NCBI GenBank assembly: GCA_024697575.1
Contig: JAILFM010000136.1
Location: forward strand, 1 to 44,686
Source: Clostridiales bacterium
Lineage (GTDB): Bacteria; Bacillota; Clostridia; Oscillospirales; Acutalibacteraceae
Length of the DNA stretch: 44,686 nucleotides
Direction: 5' to 3'
Shown here piece after piece: positions 37,064-44,686 of the stretch (position 1 is its first letter; each line of letters begins with the position of its first letter). The position numbers were made by a program, and so were the translations under genes. The notes beneath the pieces were generated by a model that was not told where the DNA came from, searched no databases, and saw only the letters and a list, made by a program, of their open reading frames with translations.

Positions 37064-38069
37064 GCTTATGTTGCCCGACGGTTACAAATCCGTTCTCACC
37101 CCGCGTCAGACCCAGCTGGCAATTAAAAAGGTGAAGGATTTTTTTGAAAGAGATCTTGCCATTCAGCTTAACCTGACACGCGTTTCTGCTCCGCTCTTTG
37201 TCGGCTCGGATTCCGGTATTAATGACACTCTTAACGGCGTTGAACGCCCCGTCAGCTTTGATATCAAGGATATCGACAACGGCAACGCAGAGATTGTCCA
37301 TTCTCTGGCAAAGTGGAAAAGGCTTGCTCTTAAGCAGTACGGTTTTGAAGCGGGCGAAGGTCTTTACACCGATATGAACGCGATAAGGCGCGATGAAGAT
37401 ACCGACAATATCCATTCTGTCTTTGTTGACCAGTGGGATTGGGAAAAGCATATCGAAAAGTCCGACCGCAACCGCGAAACTCTTCACAACACTGTCAGGT
37501 CAATTTACAGAGCGTTAAGGCATACCGAGAGATATATAGCGGATGATTACGCTTTTGTTGAAAGGAATTTTCTGCCCGACAAAATCACTTTTGTCACAAC
37601 TCAGGAGCTTGAGGATATGTTCCCCGACCTGACTCCGAAGGAGAGGGAAAACAGAATTGCGCGTGAGAAAAAAGCCGTTTTCATCGAGAAAATCGGCGGC
37701 GCTCTCAAAAGTGGACAAATCCATGACGGCAGGGCGCCCGATTATGACGACTGGGAGCTTAACGGCGATATCGTTGTCTATTACCCGGTGCTTGACATAG
37801 CGTTTGAGCTGTCATCTATGGGTATTCGCGTTGATGAAGATTCGCTCTTAAAACAGCTTGAGATAAGGGGCTGCAGCGAAAGAAAGAACCTGCCCTTCCA
37901 CAGGGCTCTCTTAAACGGCGAGTTACCGTATTCAATCGGCGGCGGTATAGGTCAGTCGAGAATCTGCATGTACTTTTTGAGAAAGGCTCACATCGGCGAA
38001 GTGCAGTCCTCAATGTGGCCCGAAGGCATGATAATTGAGTGTAAAAAAGCGGGCATTGAACTTTTATAA
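37056..38069 (+). CDS. asnA: Aspartate--ammonia ligase
   Basis: [70 protein letters not shown]. Confidence 0.95.
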   Translation: MYKLMLPDGYKSVLTPRQTQLAIKKVKDFFERDLAIQLNLTRVSAPLFVGSDSGINDTLNGVERPVSFDIKDIDNGNAEIVHSLAKWKRLALKQYGFEAGEGLYTDMNAIRRDEDTDNIHSVFVDQWDWEKHIEKSDRNRETLHNTVRSIYRALRHTERYIADDYAFVERNFLPDKITFVTTQELEDMFPDLTPKERENRIAREKKAVFIEKIGGALKSGQIHDGRAPDYDDWELNGDIVVYYPVLDIAFELSSMGIRVDEDSLLKQLEIRGCSERKNLPFHRALLNGELPYSIGGGIGQSRICMYFLRKAHIGEVQSSMWPEGMIIECKKAGIELL

Positions 38070-38091
38070 ATAACTATAGGGAGGCGATTTT

Positions 38092-38916
38092 GTGAAACTC
38101 GGAATAATCGGCGGTTGGGACGAGCCCGGCTTCAGCTATGTTAAAAATAAGGGACTTGACTGTGTTGAGTTCTGCGTTAATCATAACCACGATGCTGCGC
38201 AGTTTCTTGCCGGCGCCGGAGAAGTCAGACACTTAAGCGAAAAATACGGCATCCCCGTTGCGTCAATGGGCAGATGGGGAATGGAGAGAATTGACGAAAA
38301 CGGTCAGGTTATCGGGGATGCGCTCAATGCGGATTTGGCGCTTATTGAAGCCGCGTCGATAATCGGCTGCCCGGTTTATAATGTCGGCGTCAACTATACC
38401 GAAAAGCTTTCTTTCTATGAAAACTGTCAAACGGCAATTTCCTATCTGAAAAAACTTATTGCCTTCGGCAGGGAAAAGGGTGTAAAAATCGCCACATACA
38501 ACTGCGACTGGTCAAATTTCATCTATGACGACAGGGCGTGGAGCTTTATTCACACCGCTCTGAGCGACCTCGGCATAAAATATGACGCTTCACACTGTAT
38601 AAACAGGGGCGGGAATTATCTTAAAGAACTGAGCCAATGGGCAAACAGAGTTTACCATGTCCATATCAAGGGAAATCTCAGGATTGGCAACGATACCTAT
38701 GATGATGCGCCGGCGGGGCTCGACAATGTCTGCTGGGGCGGAATATTTGATATTCTCTATTCCGTTGACTATAACGGCGCTCTGAGCATTGAGCCGCATT
38801 CGAGCTACTGGAAGGGCGCAAAGGGTCAGTGGGGCGTTGACTTTACAATCGGCTTTATCCGTAAATTCATTATGCCGGAAGATTACGCCGAGAAAAATGA
38901 AATATATATGCCTTGA
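38092..38916 (+). CDS. TIM-barrel sugar phosphate isomerase/epimerase family protein
   Basis: MKLGIIGGWDEPGFSYVKNKGLDCVEFCVN...KYDASHCINRGGNY...VYHVHIKGN; aggag-type RBS. Confidence 0.82.
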   Translation: MKLGIIGGWDEPGFSYVKNKGLDCVEFCVNHNHDAAQFLAGAGEVRHLSEKYGIPVASMGRWGMERIDENGQVIGDALNADLALIEAASIIGCPVYNVGVNYTEKLSFYENCQTAISYLKKLIAFGREKGVKIATYNCDWSNFIYDDRAWSFIHTALSDLGIKYDASHCINRGGNYLKELSQWANRVYHVHIKGNLRIGNDTYDDAPAGLDNVCWGGIFDILYSVDYNGALSIEPHSSYWKGAKGQWGVDFTIGFIRKFIMPEDYAEKNEIYMP

Positions 38917-38948
38917 CATTAACAGTCAATAAAAAACGGGAGGAAAAG

Positions 38949-41399
38949 ATGACGGAGATCTTTAAAAACGCAAAGTTTATCACAACCGATTTTACGCAGT
39001 ATTTTTCTTCGGGCAACAGTCCGTGGGGTCAGGCGAGGCCGCCTTATTACCAGCACAATGACCTTGTCCGCTGGAAGGGCCTGCCCATGTTCACAAAGGA
39101 CTTTGAGGTGGATAACACCGACGGGGCGGTTATGGCGTTTACTGCGCTTGGCTGCGTTGAAATTTTCATCAACGGCAAAAAAATCGGCAATGATGAAATG
39201 AAGCCCGGCTGGTCGGACTATCATAAGCGCGCTTTATTCCTCGAATATGATGTTTCTTCATATCTTGTGAATGGTAAAAACAGGATTTTAGCCGTTGTTT
39301 CACCCGGCTGGTACATAGGCAGAATTGCCGGCGGCTGGTACGGCGACGGTACTCCCGCCGTTATGATTGCAGTTAAGGGCAAAAATGAAATCATTGCCAC
39401 CGATGAAACATGGCTTTCGACCGTCGGCGGTCAGATAAGAACAGCCGATATCTGGGACGGCGAATACCGTGACGCATGTGAAGATGACTATACGGTTTTA
39501 TCACAGCCCGGATATGAACTTAAGGATTGGGAAAACGCATCGATAACGGAATATAAGGGCGTTGTTACGCCTTTTGTCGGAACAACCGTCAGGGTTCGCG
39601 AAGGTCTTGACAGAGCGCCTGAAACGGTAACGGTTTTTGACGGTATCGAATATAACGGCTCCGACTTCGGTAAGATTCATGTCAGCTTAGAGACAGACAA
39701 GCTGCCGGTTAAAGTCCTCAGGGGACAAAAGGTTGTTATTGATCTCGGTCAGGAGATTGTCGGCAGGCTTAAAATAAAGGTTAAAGCCGCTCAGGGCGTA
39801 ACAATTAAGATGAGGTACGCCGAATTTCTTAACGACAGCGGTTTAATATCAAGGGGCAACGACGGTCCGCAAGGCTCGGTTTATACAATTAACCTTCGCT
39901 CCGCCCTTGGAAAAGCCTATTATGTCACCACGGACGGCGAGCAGACCTATGTTCCCTCTTTCACATTCTTCGGATTCAGGTTTGTTGAACTGTCTGCGGA
40001 CGGAGAGGTTGAATACCTTGAAATGACGGGCGAGGTTGTCGGCAACGATAACCGCGAAACGGGCTCAATCGTAACGTCTCATAAGCTTGTCAATAAACTT
40101 TTTTCAAACGCTCTCTGGGGTCAGAGAGGAAACTATCTGTCTGTACCCACGGACTGCCCTCAGCGTGACGAGCGCCTGGGCTGGACGGGCGACGCGCAGG
40201 CTTTCAGTGTAACCGCCGCTTATAACGCCGATGTTTACGGCTTTTTCCGCAAATGGATGCAGGATATGCGTGACAGTCAGGGCGAAAACGGCTCTTACGG
40301 CGACGTTAACCCCCGTGTCGGCTGCTGTCACAGCGATGATGCTTGCGCCTGGGCGGACGCCGGCATAATAATTCCGTATAATCTTTACAAGATTTACGGC
40401 GACGATACAATGATAAAAGAGCACTTTGACTCTATGGAAAAATATATAGCCGGTATTCTTGACAGAAACGGGCTGTCGGGTCCCATACCGCGTTACGGCG
40501 ACTGGCTGGCTTATGACTGGTGTGACAACAAATTTATGTCAAGTGCTTATTTTGTTCATGACCTTGATATGATGGCGTATATGTGCACCGTTGCCGGCAG
40601 AGAAGACCGCAGGGATTATTATCTTGACCTTCGTAAAAAGGCTCACGGCTATTTTATGGATAATTTCACCTGTGACGGTGTTCTCAAGGGAACAACTCAG
40701 TCTGAAAAAGTTATGTGCCTTGCCTTTAATCTGATTGATGATGAAAAATACGCAAAACAGCTTGCCGATGAGCTTGAACAGCAGATAAAAGATAACGGCG
40801 GCAGACTTTCAACGGGCTTTTTGGGCACATATAACCTGTGTCCCGCTCTTTCAAGATACGGCAAAAGCGAGACGGCTTACACTCTTCTTATGCAGCGCAA
40901 CGAGCCGTCATGGCTTTACAGCATTGATCAGGGCGCGACAACCATTTGGGAGCGCTGGAACTCATACACCAAAGAAAAGGGCTTCGGCGATGTCGGCATG
41001 AATTCTTTTAACCATTACGCTTACGGTTCGATCGTTGAGTGGATGTATATGTATATGGCGGGTATTAAGCCGCTTGAGCCCGGCTTTGCAAAAATCGGGC
41101 TTGCACCCGTAATCGACACAAGAAGGGATGAGGATATCCCTGAGGGTCAGGAGAGGATGACCTTTGTCAAAGCATCATTTGATTCCCCAAAGGGTCTGAT
41201 AAAGAGCGAATGGTCGACAGAAAACGGTTTTGAATATTACTGCCTTGTTCCTCAGGGCGGGAAAGCGGAGCTGAGGCTGCCGAAATTTGCCGGCGCGTCT
41301 TCACTTACCGTTAACGGTAACGCTGTTGTCAAAGAGGATGACGGTGAGGTTTGTGTGTTTGACCTTGAAGGCGGCGAATACAGCTTTATTCAGCGTTAA
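38949..41399 (+). CDS. Alpha-L-rhamnosidase (GH78), no signal peptide
   Basis: VSPGWYIGRIAGGWYGDGTPAVMI; VPTDCPQRDERLGWTGDAQAFSVTAAYNADVYGFFRKWMQDMRD; start at 38949 with gggagg. Confidence 0.93.
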   Translation: MTEIFKNAKFITTDFTQYFSSGNSPWGQARPPYYQHNDLVRWKGLPMFTKDFEVDNTDGAVMAFTALGCVEIFINGKKIGNDEMKPGWSDYHKRALFLEYDVSSYLVNGKNRILAVVSPGWYIGRIAGGWYGDGTPAVMIAVKGKNEIIATDETWLSTVGGQIRTADIWDGEYRDACEDDYTVLSQPGYELKDWENASITEYKGVVTPFVGTTVRVREGLDRAPETVTVFDGIEYNGSDFGKIHVSLETDKLPVKVLRGQKVVIDLGQEIVGRLKIKVKAAQGVTIKMRYAEFLNDSGLISRGNDGPQGSVYTINLRSALGKAYYVTTDGEQTYVPSFTFFGFRFVELSADGEVEYLEMTGEVVGNDNRETGSIVTSHKLVNKLFSNALWGQRGNYLSVPTDCPQRDERLGWTGDAQAFSVTAAYNADVYGFFRKWMQDMRDSQGENGSYGDVNPRVGCCHSDDACAWADAGIIIPYNLYKIYGDDTMIKEHFDSMEKYIAGILDRNGLSGPIPRYGDWLAYDWCDNKFMSSAYFVHDLDMMAYMCTVAGREDRRDYYLDLRKKAHGYFMDNFTCDGVLKGTTQSEKVMCLAFNLIDDEKYAKQLADELEQQIKDNGGRLSTGFLGTYNLCPALSRYGKSETAYTLLMQRNEPSWLYSIDQGATTIWERWNSYTKEKGFGDVGMNSFNHYAYGSIVEWMYMYMAGIKPLEPGFAKIGLAPVIDTRRDEDIPEGQERMTFVKASFDSPKGLIKSEWSTENGFEYYCLVPQGGKAELRLPKFAGASSLTVNGNAVVKEDDGEVCVFDLEGGEYSFIQR

Positions 41400-41474
41400 T
41401 GCCCTTAATTAATGCGGAAAAAGGTTTAATTTAAACATTTTTCACAAAAAATGCACTTAAAAGTCAGCTACATT

Positions 41475-41517
41475 ATACCAAAATGGTATGGATTTTAGTT
41501 TTATTATTTGTTATAAT
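41475..41517 (+). promoter_or_regulatory. Candidate operator ATACCA-AAA-TGGTAT upstream of a -10 TATAAT for ppdK
   Basis: Perfect 6-3-6 inverted repeat at 41475-41489; TATAAT 41512-41517; ppdK ATG at 41559 with ggagg. Confidence 0.5.
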
Positions 41518-41558
41518 ACTTTGGCTAAACAGAATATATTTTATTTGGAGGAAAACAT

Positions 41559-44195
41559 ATGTCAAACAAATGGGTTTACATGTTCGATGAAGGTAATATG
41601 TCAATGCGCAACCTTCTCGGCGGCAAGGGCGCTAACCTTGCGGAAATGACCGAAATCGGTTTACCCGTTCCTTACGGCTTCACAATCACTACGGAAGCCT
41701 GCACACAGTATTACGAAGACGGCAGACAGATTAACGACGAAATCATGGCTCAGGCTATGGAAGGCGTTAAGAAGATGGAAGAAAAGAACGGCAAGAAATT
41801 CGGCGATCTTAAAAATCCTCTTCTTGTTTCGGTTCGTTCCGGCGCGCGCGCTTCAATGCCCGGCATGATGGACACCATTCTTAACCTCGGTCTTAACGAC
41901 GACGTTGTCGCCGCTATGATAGCCGGTAACGACGACCCCGCTTTTGAAAGATTCGTTTACGACTCATACAGAAGATTTATCCAGATGTTCTCCGACGTTG
42001 TTATGGAAGTCGGTAAGAAATATTTTGAACAGCTCATCGACAAGATGAAAGAGGAAAAGGGCGTCAAGTTTGACATTGAGCTTACCGCCGCCGACCTTAA
42101 AGAGCTTGCCAACCAGTTCAAAGCCGAATACAAGAACCAGCTCGGTGAAGACTTCCCCTCTGACCCCGTTGTTCAGCTCAAGCTTGCTATCGAGGCTGTT
42201 TTCCGTTCATGGGACAATCCCCGCGCAAACGTTTACAGAAGAGACAACGATATTCCCTATTCATGGGGTACCGCTGTTAACGTAATGCCCATGGTATTCG
42301 GCAACCTTAACAACCAGTCCGGTACGGGCGTTGCCTTCACAAGAGACCCCGCTACAGGCGAAAAGAAGCTTATGGGCGAGTTCCTTATCAACGCTCAGGG
42401 CGAAGACGTTGTTGCCGGTGTCCGCACCCCGATGCCCATCGCTCAGATGGAAAAAGAGTTCCCCGAAGCTTACAAGCAGTTCATCGAGGTTTGCGATATT
42501 CTTGAAAACCACTATCACGATATGCAGGATATGGAGTTCACCGTTGAAAACAAGAAGCTCTATATGCTCCAGTGCCGTAACGGCAAGAGAACAGCTCCCG
42601 CCGCTCTCCAGATAGCCTGCGACCTTATCGACGAAGGTCACAAGACTGAAGAAGAAGCCGTTATGATGATCGACCCCAGAAACCTTGACACTCTTCTTCA
42701 TCCTCAGTTTGACGCAACCGCTCTTAAGGCCGCGAAGCCTATCGGCAAGGGTCTTGGCGCTTCACCCGGCGCAGCATGCGGCAAAATCGTCTTCACCGCT
42801 GAAGATGCCGAAAAGTGGAATGCAAAGGGCGAAAAAGTTGTTCTTGTTCGTCTTGAGACCTCACCGGAAGACATCACCGGCATGAAAGCCGCTCAGGGTA
42901 TTCTCACCGTTCGCGGCGGTATGACCTCACACGCAGCTGTTGTTGCCCGCGGTATGGGCAAGTGCTGTGTTTCCGGCTGCGGCGACATCGCAATGGACGA
43001 AGAAAATAAGAAGTTCACACTTGCAGGTCAGACCTTTACTGAGGGCGACCCCATCTCAATCGACGGCTCAACCGGTAACATCTACGCAGGCATTATCCCC
43101 ACTGTTGACGCTCAGATAGCCGGCACATTCGGCAGGATCATGGCTCTTGCCGACAAATACAGAAAGCTTAAGGTTCGCACCAATGCCGACACGCCCGCCG
43201 ACGCCAAAAAGGCCCGCGAGCTCGGCGCTGAGGGTATCGGTCTTTGCCGTACAGAGCATATGTTCTTTGAGGCTGACAGAATTGCGGCGTTCCGTGAGAT
43301 GATCTGCGCCGACACTGTTGCCGAGAGAGAAGCAGCTCTTGATAAGATCCTTCCCTATCAGCAGAATGACTTCGAGGCTCTTTATGAAGCCCTTGAAGGC
43401 TGCCCCGTTACAATCAGATTCCTTGATCCGCCTCTTCATGAGTTTGTTCCCACCGAAGAAGCCGACATTGAGCTTCTTGCAGCGGCGCAGGGTAAGTCTG
43501 TTGAAGACATTAAGACCCTTATCGCTTCACTTCATGAGTTCAACCCCATGATGGGTCACAGAGGCTGCCGCCTTGCCGTTACATATCCCGAAATCGCCGC
43601 TATGCAGACAAAGGCTGTTATCCGTGCGGCAATCAACGTTAAAAAGGCTCACCCCGATTGGGATGTTAAGCCCGAAATTATGATTCCGCTTGTTTGCGAA
43701 ATCAAGGAGCTCAAGAACGTAAAGAACGTTGTTGTAGCGACTGCGGACGCTGAAATCGCAGCAGCGGGCGCCGATCTCAAGTATGAAGTCGGCACAATGA
43801 TTGAAATCCCCAGAGCTGCTCTTACGGCTGATGAAATCGCAAAAGAAGCTGACTTCTTCTGCTTCGGCACCAACGACCTTACCCAGATGACATTCGGCTT
43901 CAGCCGTGACGATGCGGGCAAGTTCCTCGGCGCTTACTATGACAGCAAGATTTTTGAGAGCGATCCGTTTGCAAAGCTTGACACCAACGGCGTAGGCAAA
44001 CTTATGGAAATGGCAATTAAACTCGGTAAGCCCGTTAATCCGTCACTTCACTGCGGTATCTGCGGCGAGCACGGCGGCGACCCGACTTCCGTGGAATTCT
44101 GCCACAAGATCGGTCTTGACTATGTCTCCTGCTCACCCTTCCGCGTGCCCATCGCCCGCCTTGCAGCGGCTCAGGCAGCTATCAGCAACAAATAA
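41559..44195 (+). CDS. ppdK: Pyruvate, phosphate dikinase
   Basis: FDEGNMSMRNLLGGKGANLAEMTEIGLPVPYGFTITTEAC; TVRGGMTSHAAVVARGMGKCCVSG; LHCGICGEHGGDP. Confidence 0.97.
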   Translation: MSNKWVYMFDEGNMSMRNLLGGKGANLAEMTEIGLPVPYGFTITTEACTQYYEDGRQINDEIMAQAMEGVKKMEEKNGKKFGDLKNPLLVSVRSGARASMPGMMDTILNLGLNDDVVAAMIAGNDDPAFERFVYDSYRRFIQMFSDVVMEVGKKYFEQLIDKMKEEKGVKFDIELTAADLKELANQFKAEYKNQLGEDFPSDPVVQLKLAIEAVFRSWDNPRANVYRRDNDIPYSWGTAVNVMPMVFGNLNNQSGTGVAFTRDPATGEKKLMGEFLINAQGEDVVAGVRTPMPIAQMEKEFPEAYKQFIEVCDILENHYHDMQDMEFTVENKKLYMLQCRNGKRTAPAALQIACDLIDEGHKTEEEAVMMIDPRNLDTLLHPQFDATALKAAKPIGKGLGASPGAACGKIVFTAEDAEKWNAKGEKVVLVRLETSPEDITGMKAAQGILTVRGGMTSHAAVVARGMGKCCVSGCGDIAMDEENKKFTLAGQTFTEGDPISIDGSTGNIYAGIIPTVDAQIAGTFGRIMALADKYRKLKVRTNADTPADAKKARELGAEGIGLCRTEHMFFEADRIAAFREMICADTVAEREAALDKILPYQQNDFEALYEALEGCPVTIRFLDPPLHEFVPTEEADIELLAAAQGKSVEDIKTLIASLHEFNPMMGHRGCRLAVTYPEIAAMQTKAVIRAAINVKKAHPDWDVKPEIMIPLVCEIKELKNVKNVVVATADAEIAAAGADLKYEVGTMIEIPRAALTADEIAKEADFFCFGTNDLTQMTFGFSRDDAGKFLGAYYDSKIFESDPFAKLDTNGVGKLMEMAIKLGKPVNPSLHCGICGEHGGDPTSVEFCHKIGLDYVSCSPFRVPIARLAAAQAAISNK

Positions 44196-44257
44196 AAGCT
44201 GATTACCCGAAGGGTTATCCGGAAAATCATAAACGAAATTTTATCTGAATAAAACTT

Positions 44258-44288
44258 GCTCCCCAATCTCGCAATGAGGTTGGGGAGC
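44258..44288 (+). terminator. Hairpin downstream of ppdK (gctccccaa...ttggggagc)
   Basis: 9-bp perfect stem; no long T tract. Confidence 0.45.
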
Positions 44289-44311
44289 TTGGTACATACA
44301 GTGGTTATGTT

Positions 44312-44404
44312 ATGTTGAAATCAATAAAAAAATCTGTCTTAAGTATAAATTACAGACTGTATTTTGCGCTGCTGGTACTTGGATTTTGTCCGATGTATAT
44401 TTGA
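44312..44404 (+). pseudogene. Possible 5' remnant of a MATE-type transporter gene
   Basis: 30-codon ORF MLKSIKKSVLSINYRLYFALLVLGFCPMYI* resembles a MATE N-terminus (NYRLYFALL..G..P), then ends; a MITE begins 26 nt downstream. Confidence 0.35.
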
Positions 44405-44430
44405 TTAAGAAAGAAAAAATCCGGTTCTTA

Positions 44431-44592
44431 GGAAACGCTGATTAAATCGCCGCACTCATAACGGCGGCATCTTTTCCGCCTGATTTTGTCTCAAATCTTG
44501 AAATAAACAAATTATTTCTGCGGTTTTTCGACTTCATCAGTCGAAAAACCTGCTCACCGTTCTAAACACCTCGATTAAATCAGCGTTTCCCT
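44431..44592. mobile_element. MITE-like element copy 2 (~162 bp)
   Basis: ggaaacgctgattaaatcg ... cgattaaatcagcgtttccct, internal sequence near-identical to 13291-13452; TA at 44429-44430 and 44593-44594. Confidence 0.9.
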
Positions 44593-44686
44593 TAACATGA
44601 TACAGAAACATTTTCATTCCGAACTTTCGGGTCATTTCATGTTATTTTGTCTTCGGATTTTTCATAGTACTTCGTCGGAAGACGGG

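Noticed and set aside
42261-43921. Antisense ORFs in ppdK
   Set aside because: Shadow ORFs; ppdK is unambiguous.
1-44686. tRNA, rRNA, riboswitch or prophage genes
   Set aside because: Intergenic regions were scanned by eye; none with convincing cloverleaf, rRNA or known riboswitch sequence was found, and no phage structural genes were recognised. A tRNAscan/Infernal run would be decisive.

Overview
This is a 44.7 kb window of bacterial chromosome. Gene content and style fit an anaerobic gut-type Clostridia/Oscillospiraceae-like Firmicute, but taxonomy is inference. Most of it is ordinary metabolism and housekeeping: reverse rubrerythrin, NADP-type GDH, pilT/pilC-like genes, NAD(P)H-hydrate dehydratase, GH109-like/BadF-kinase/GH4, rfbC, rarA-asnA, a TIM-barrel protein, a GH78 rhamnosidase and ppdK. 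Between these lie (i) several large secreted or surface proteins: a >2380-aa InlB/Listeria-Bacteroides-repeat protein cut by the window start, a VWA protein, a lipase-like protein and a 907-aa surface protein; (ii) a hicAB toxin-antitoxin locus bracketed by direct repeats; (iii) a family of ~162-bp MITE-like elements (two full copies, one internally deleted, one fragment); (iv) a GntR(YtrA-like)/ABC/CPBP operon with a palindromic operator; and (v) an orphan winged-helix/nuclease-like gene with a tiny upstream ORF. The most interesting observations are: a shared C-terminal tail motif (FFxxLxxFFxxLF) plus a shared ~500-aa uncharacterised module in surface proteins with no LPXTG; a MITE whose TA target-site duplication can be read directly from an occupied/empty site pair flanking hicAB; a DUF5685 / HPD-less J-domain Cys-rich / membrane protein operon; a cassette of two NAD-dependent glycosidase families around a kinase; and small unassigned ORFs. 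No CRISPR array, rRNA or tRNA was recognised.
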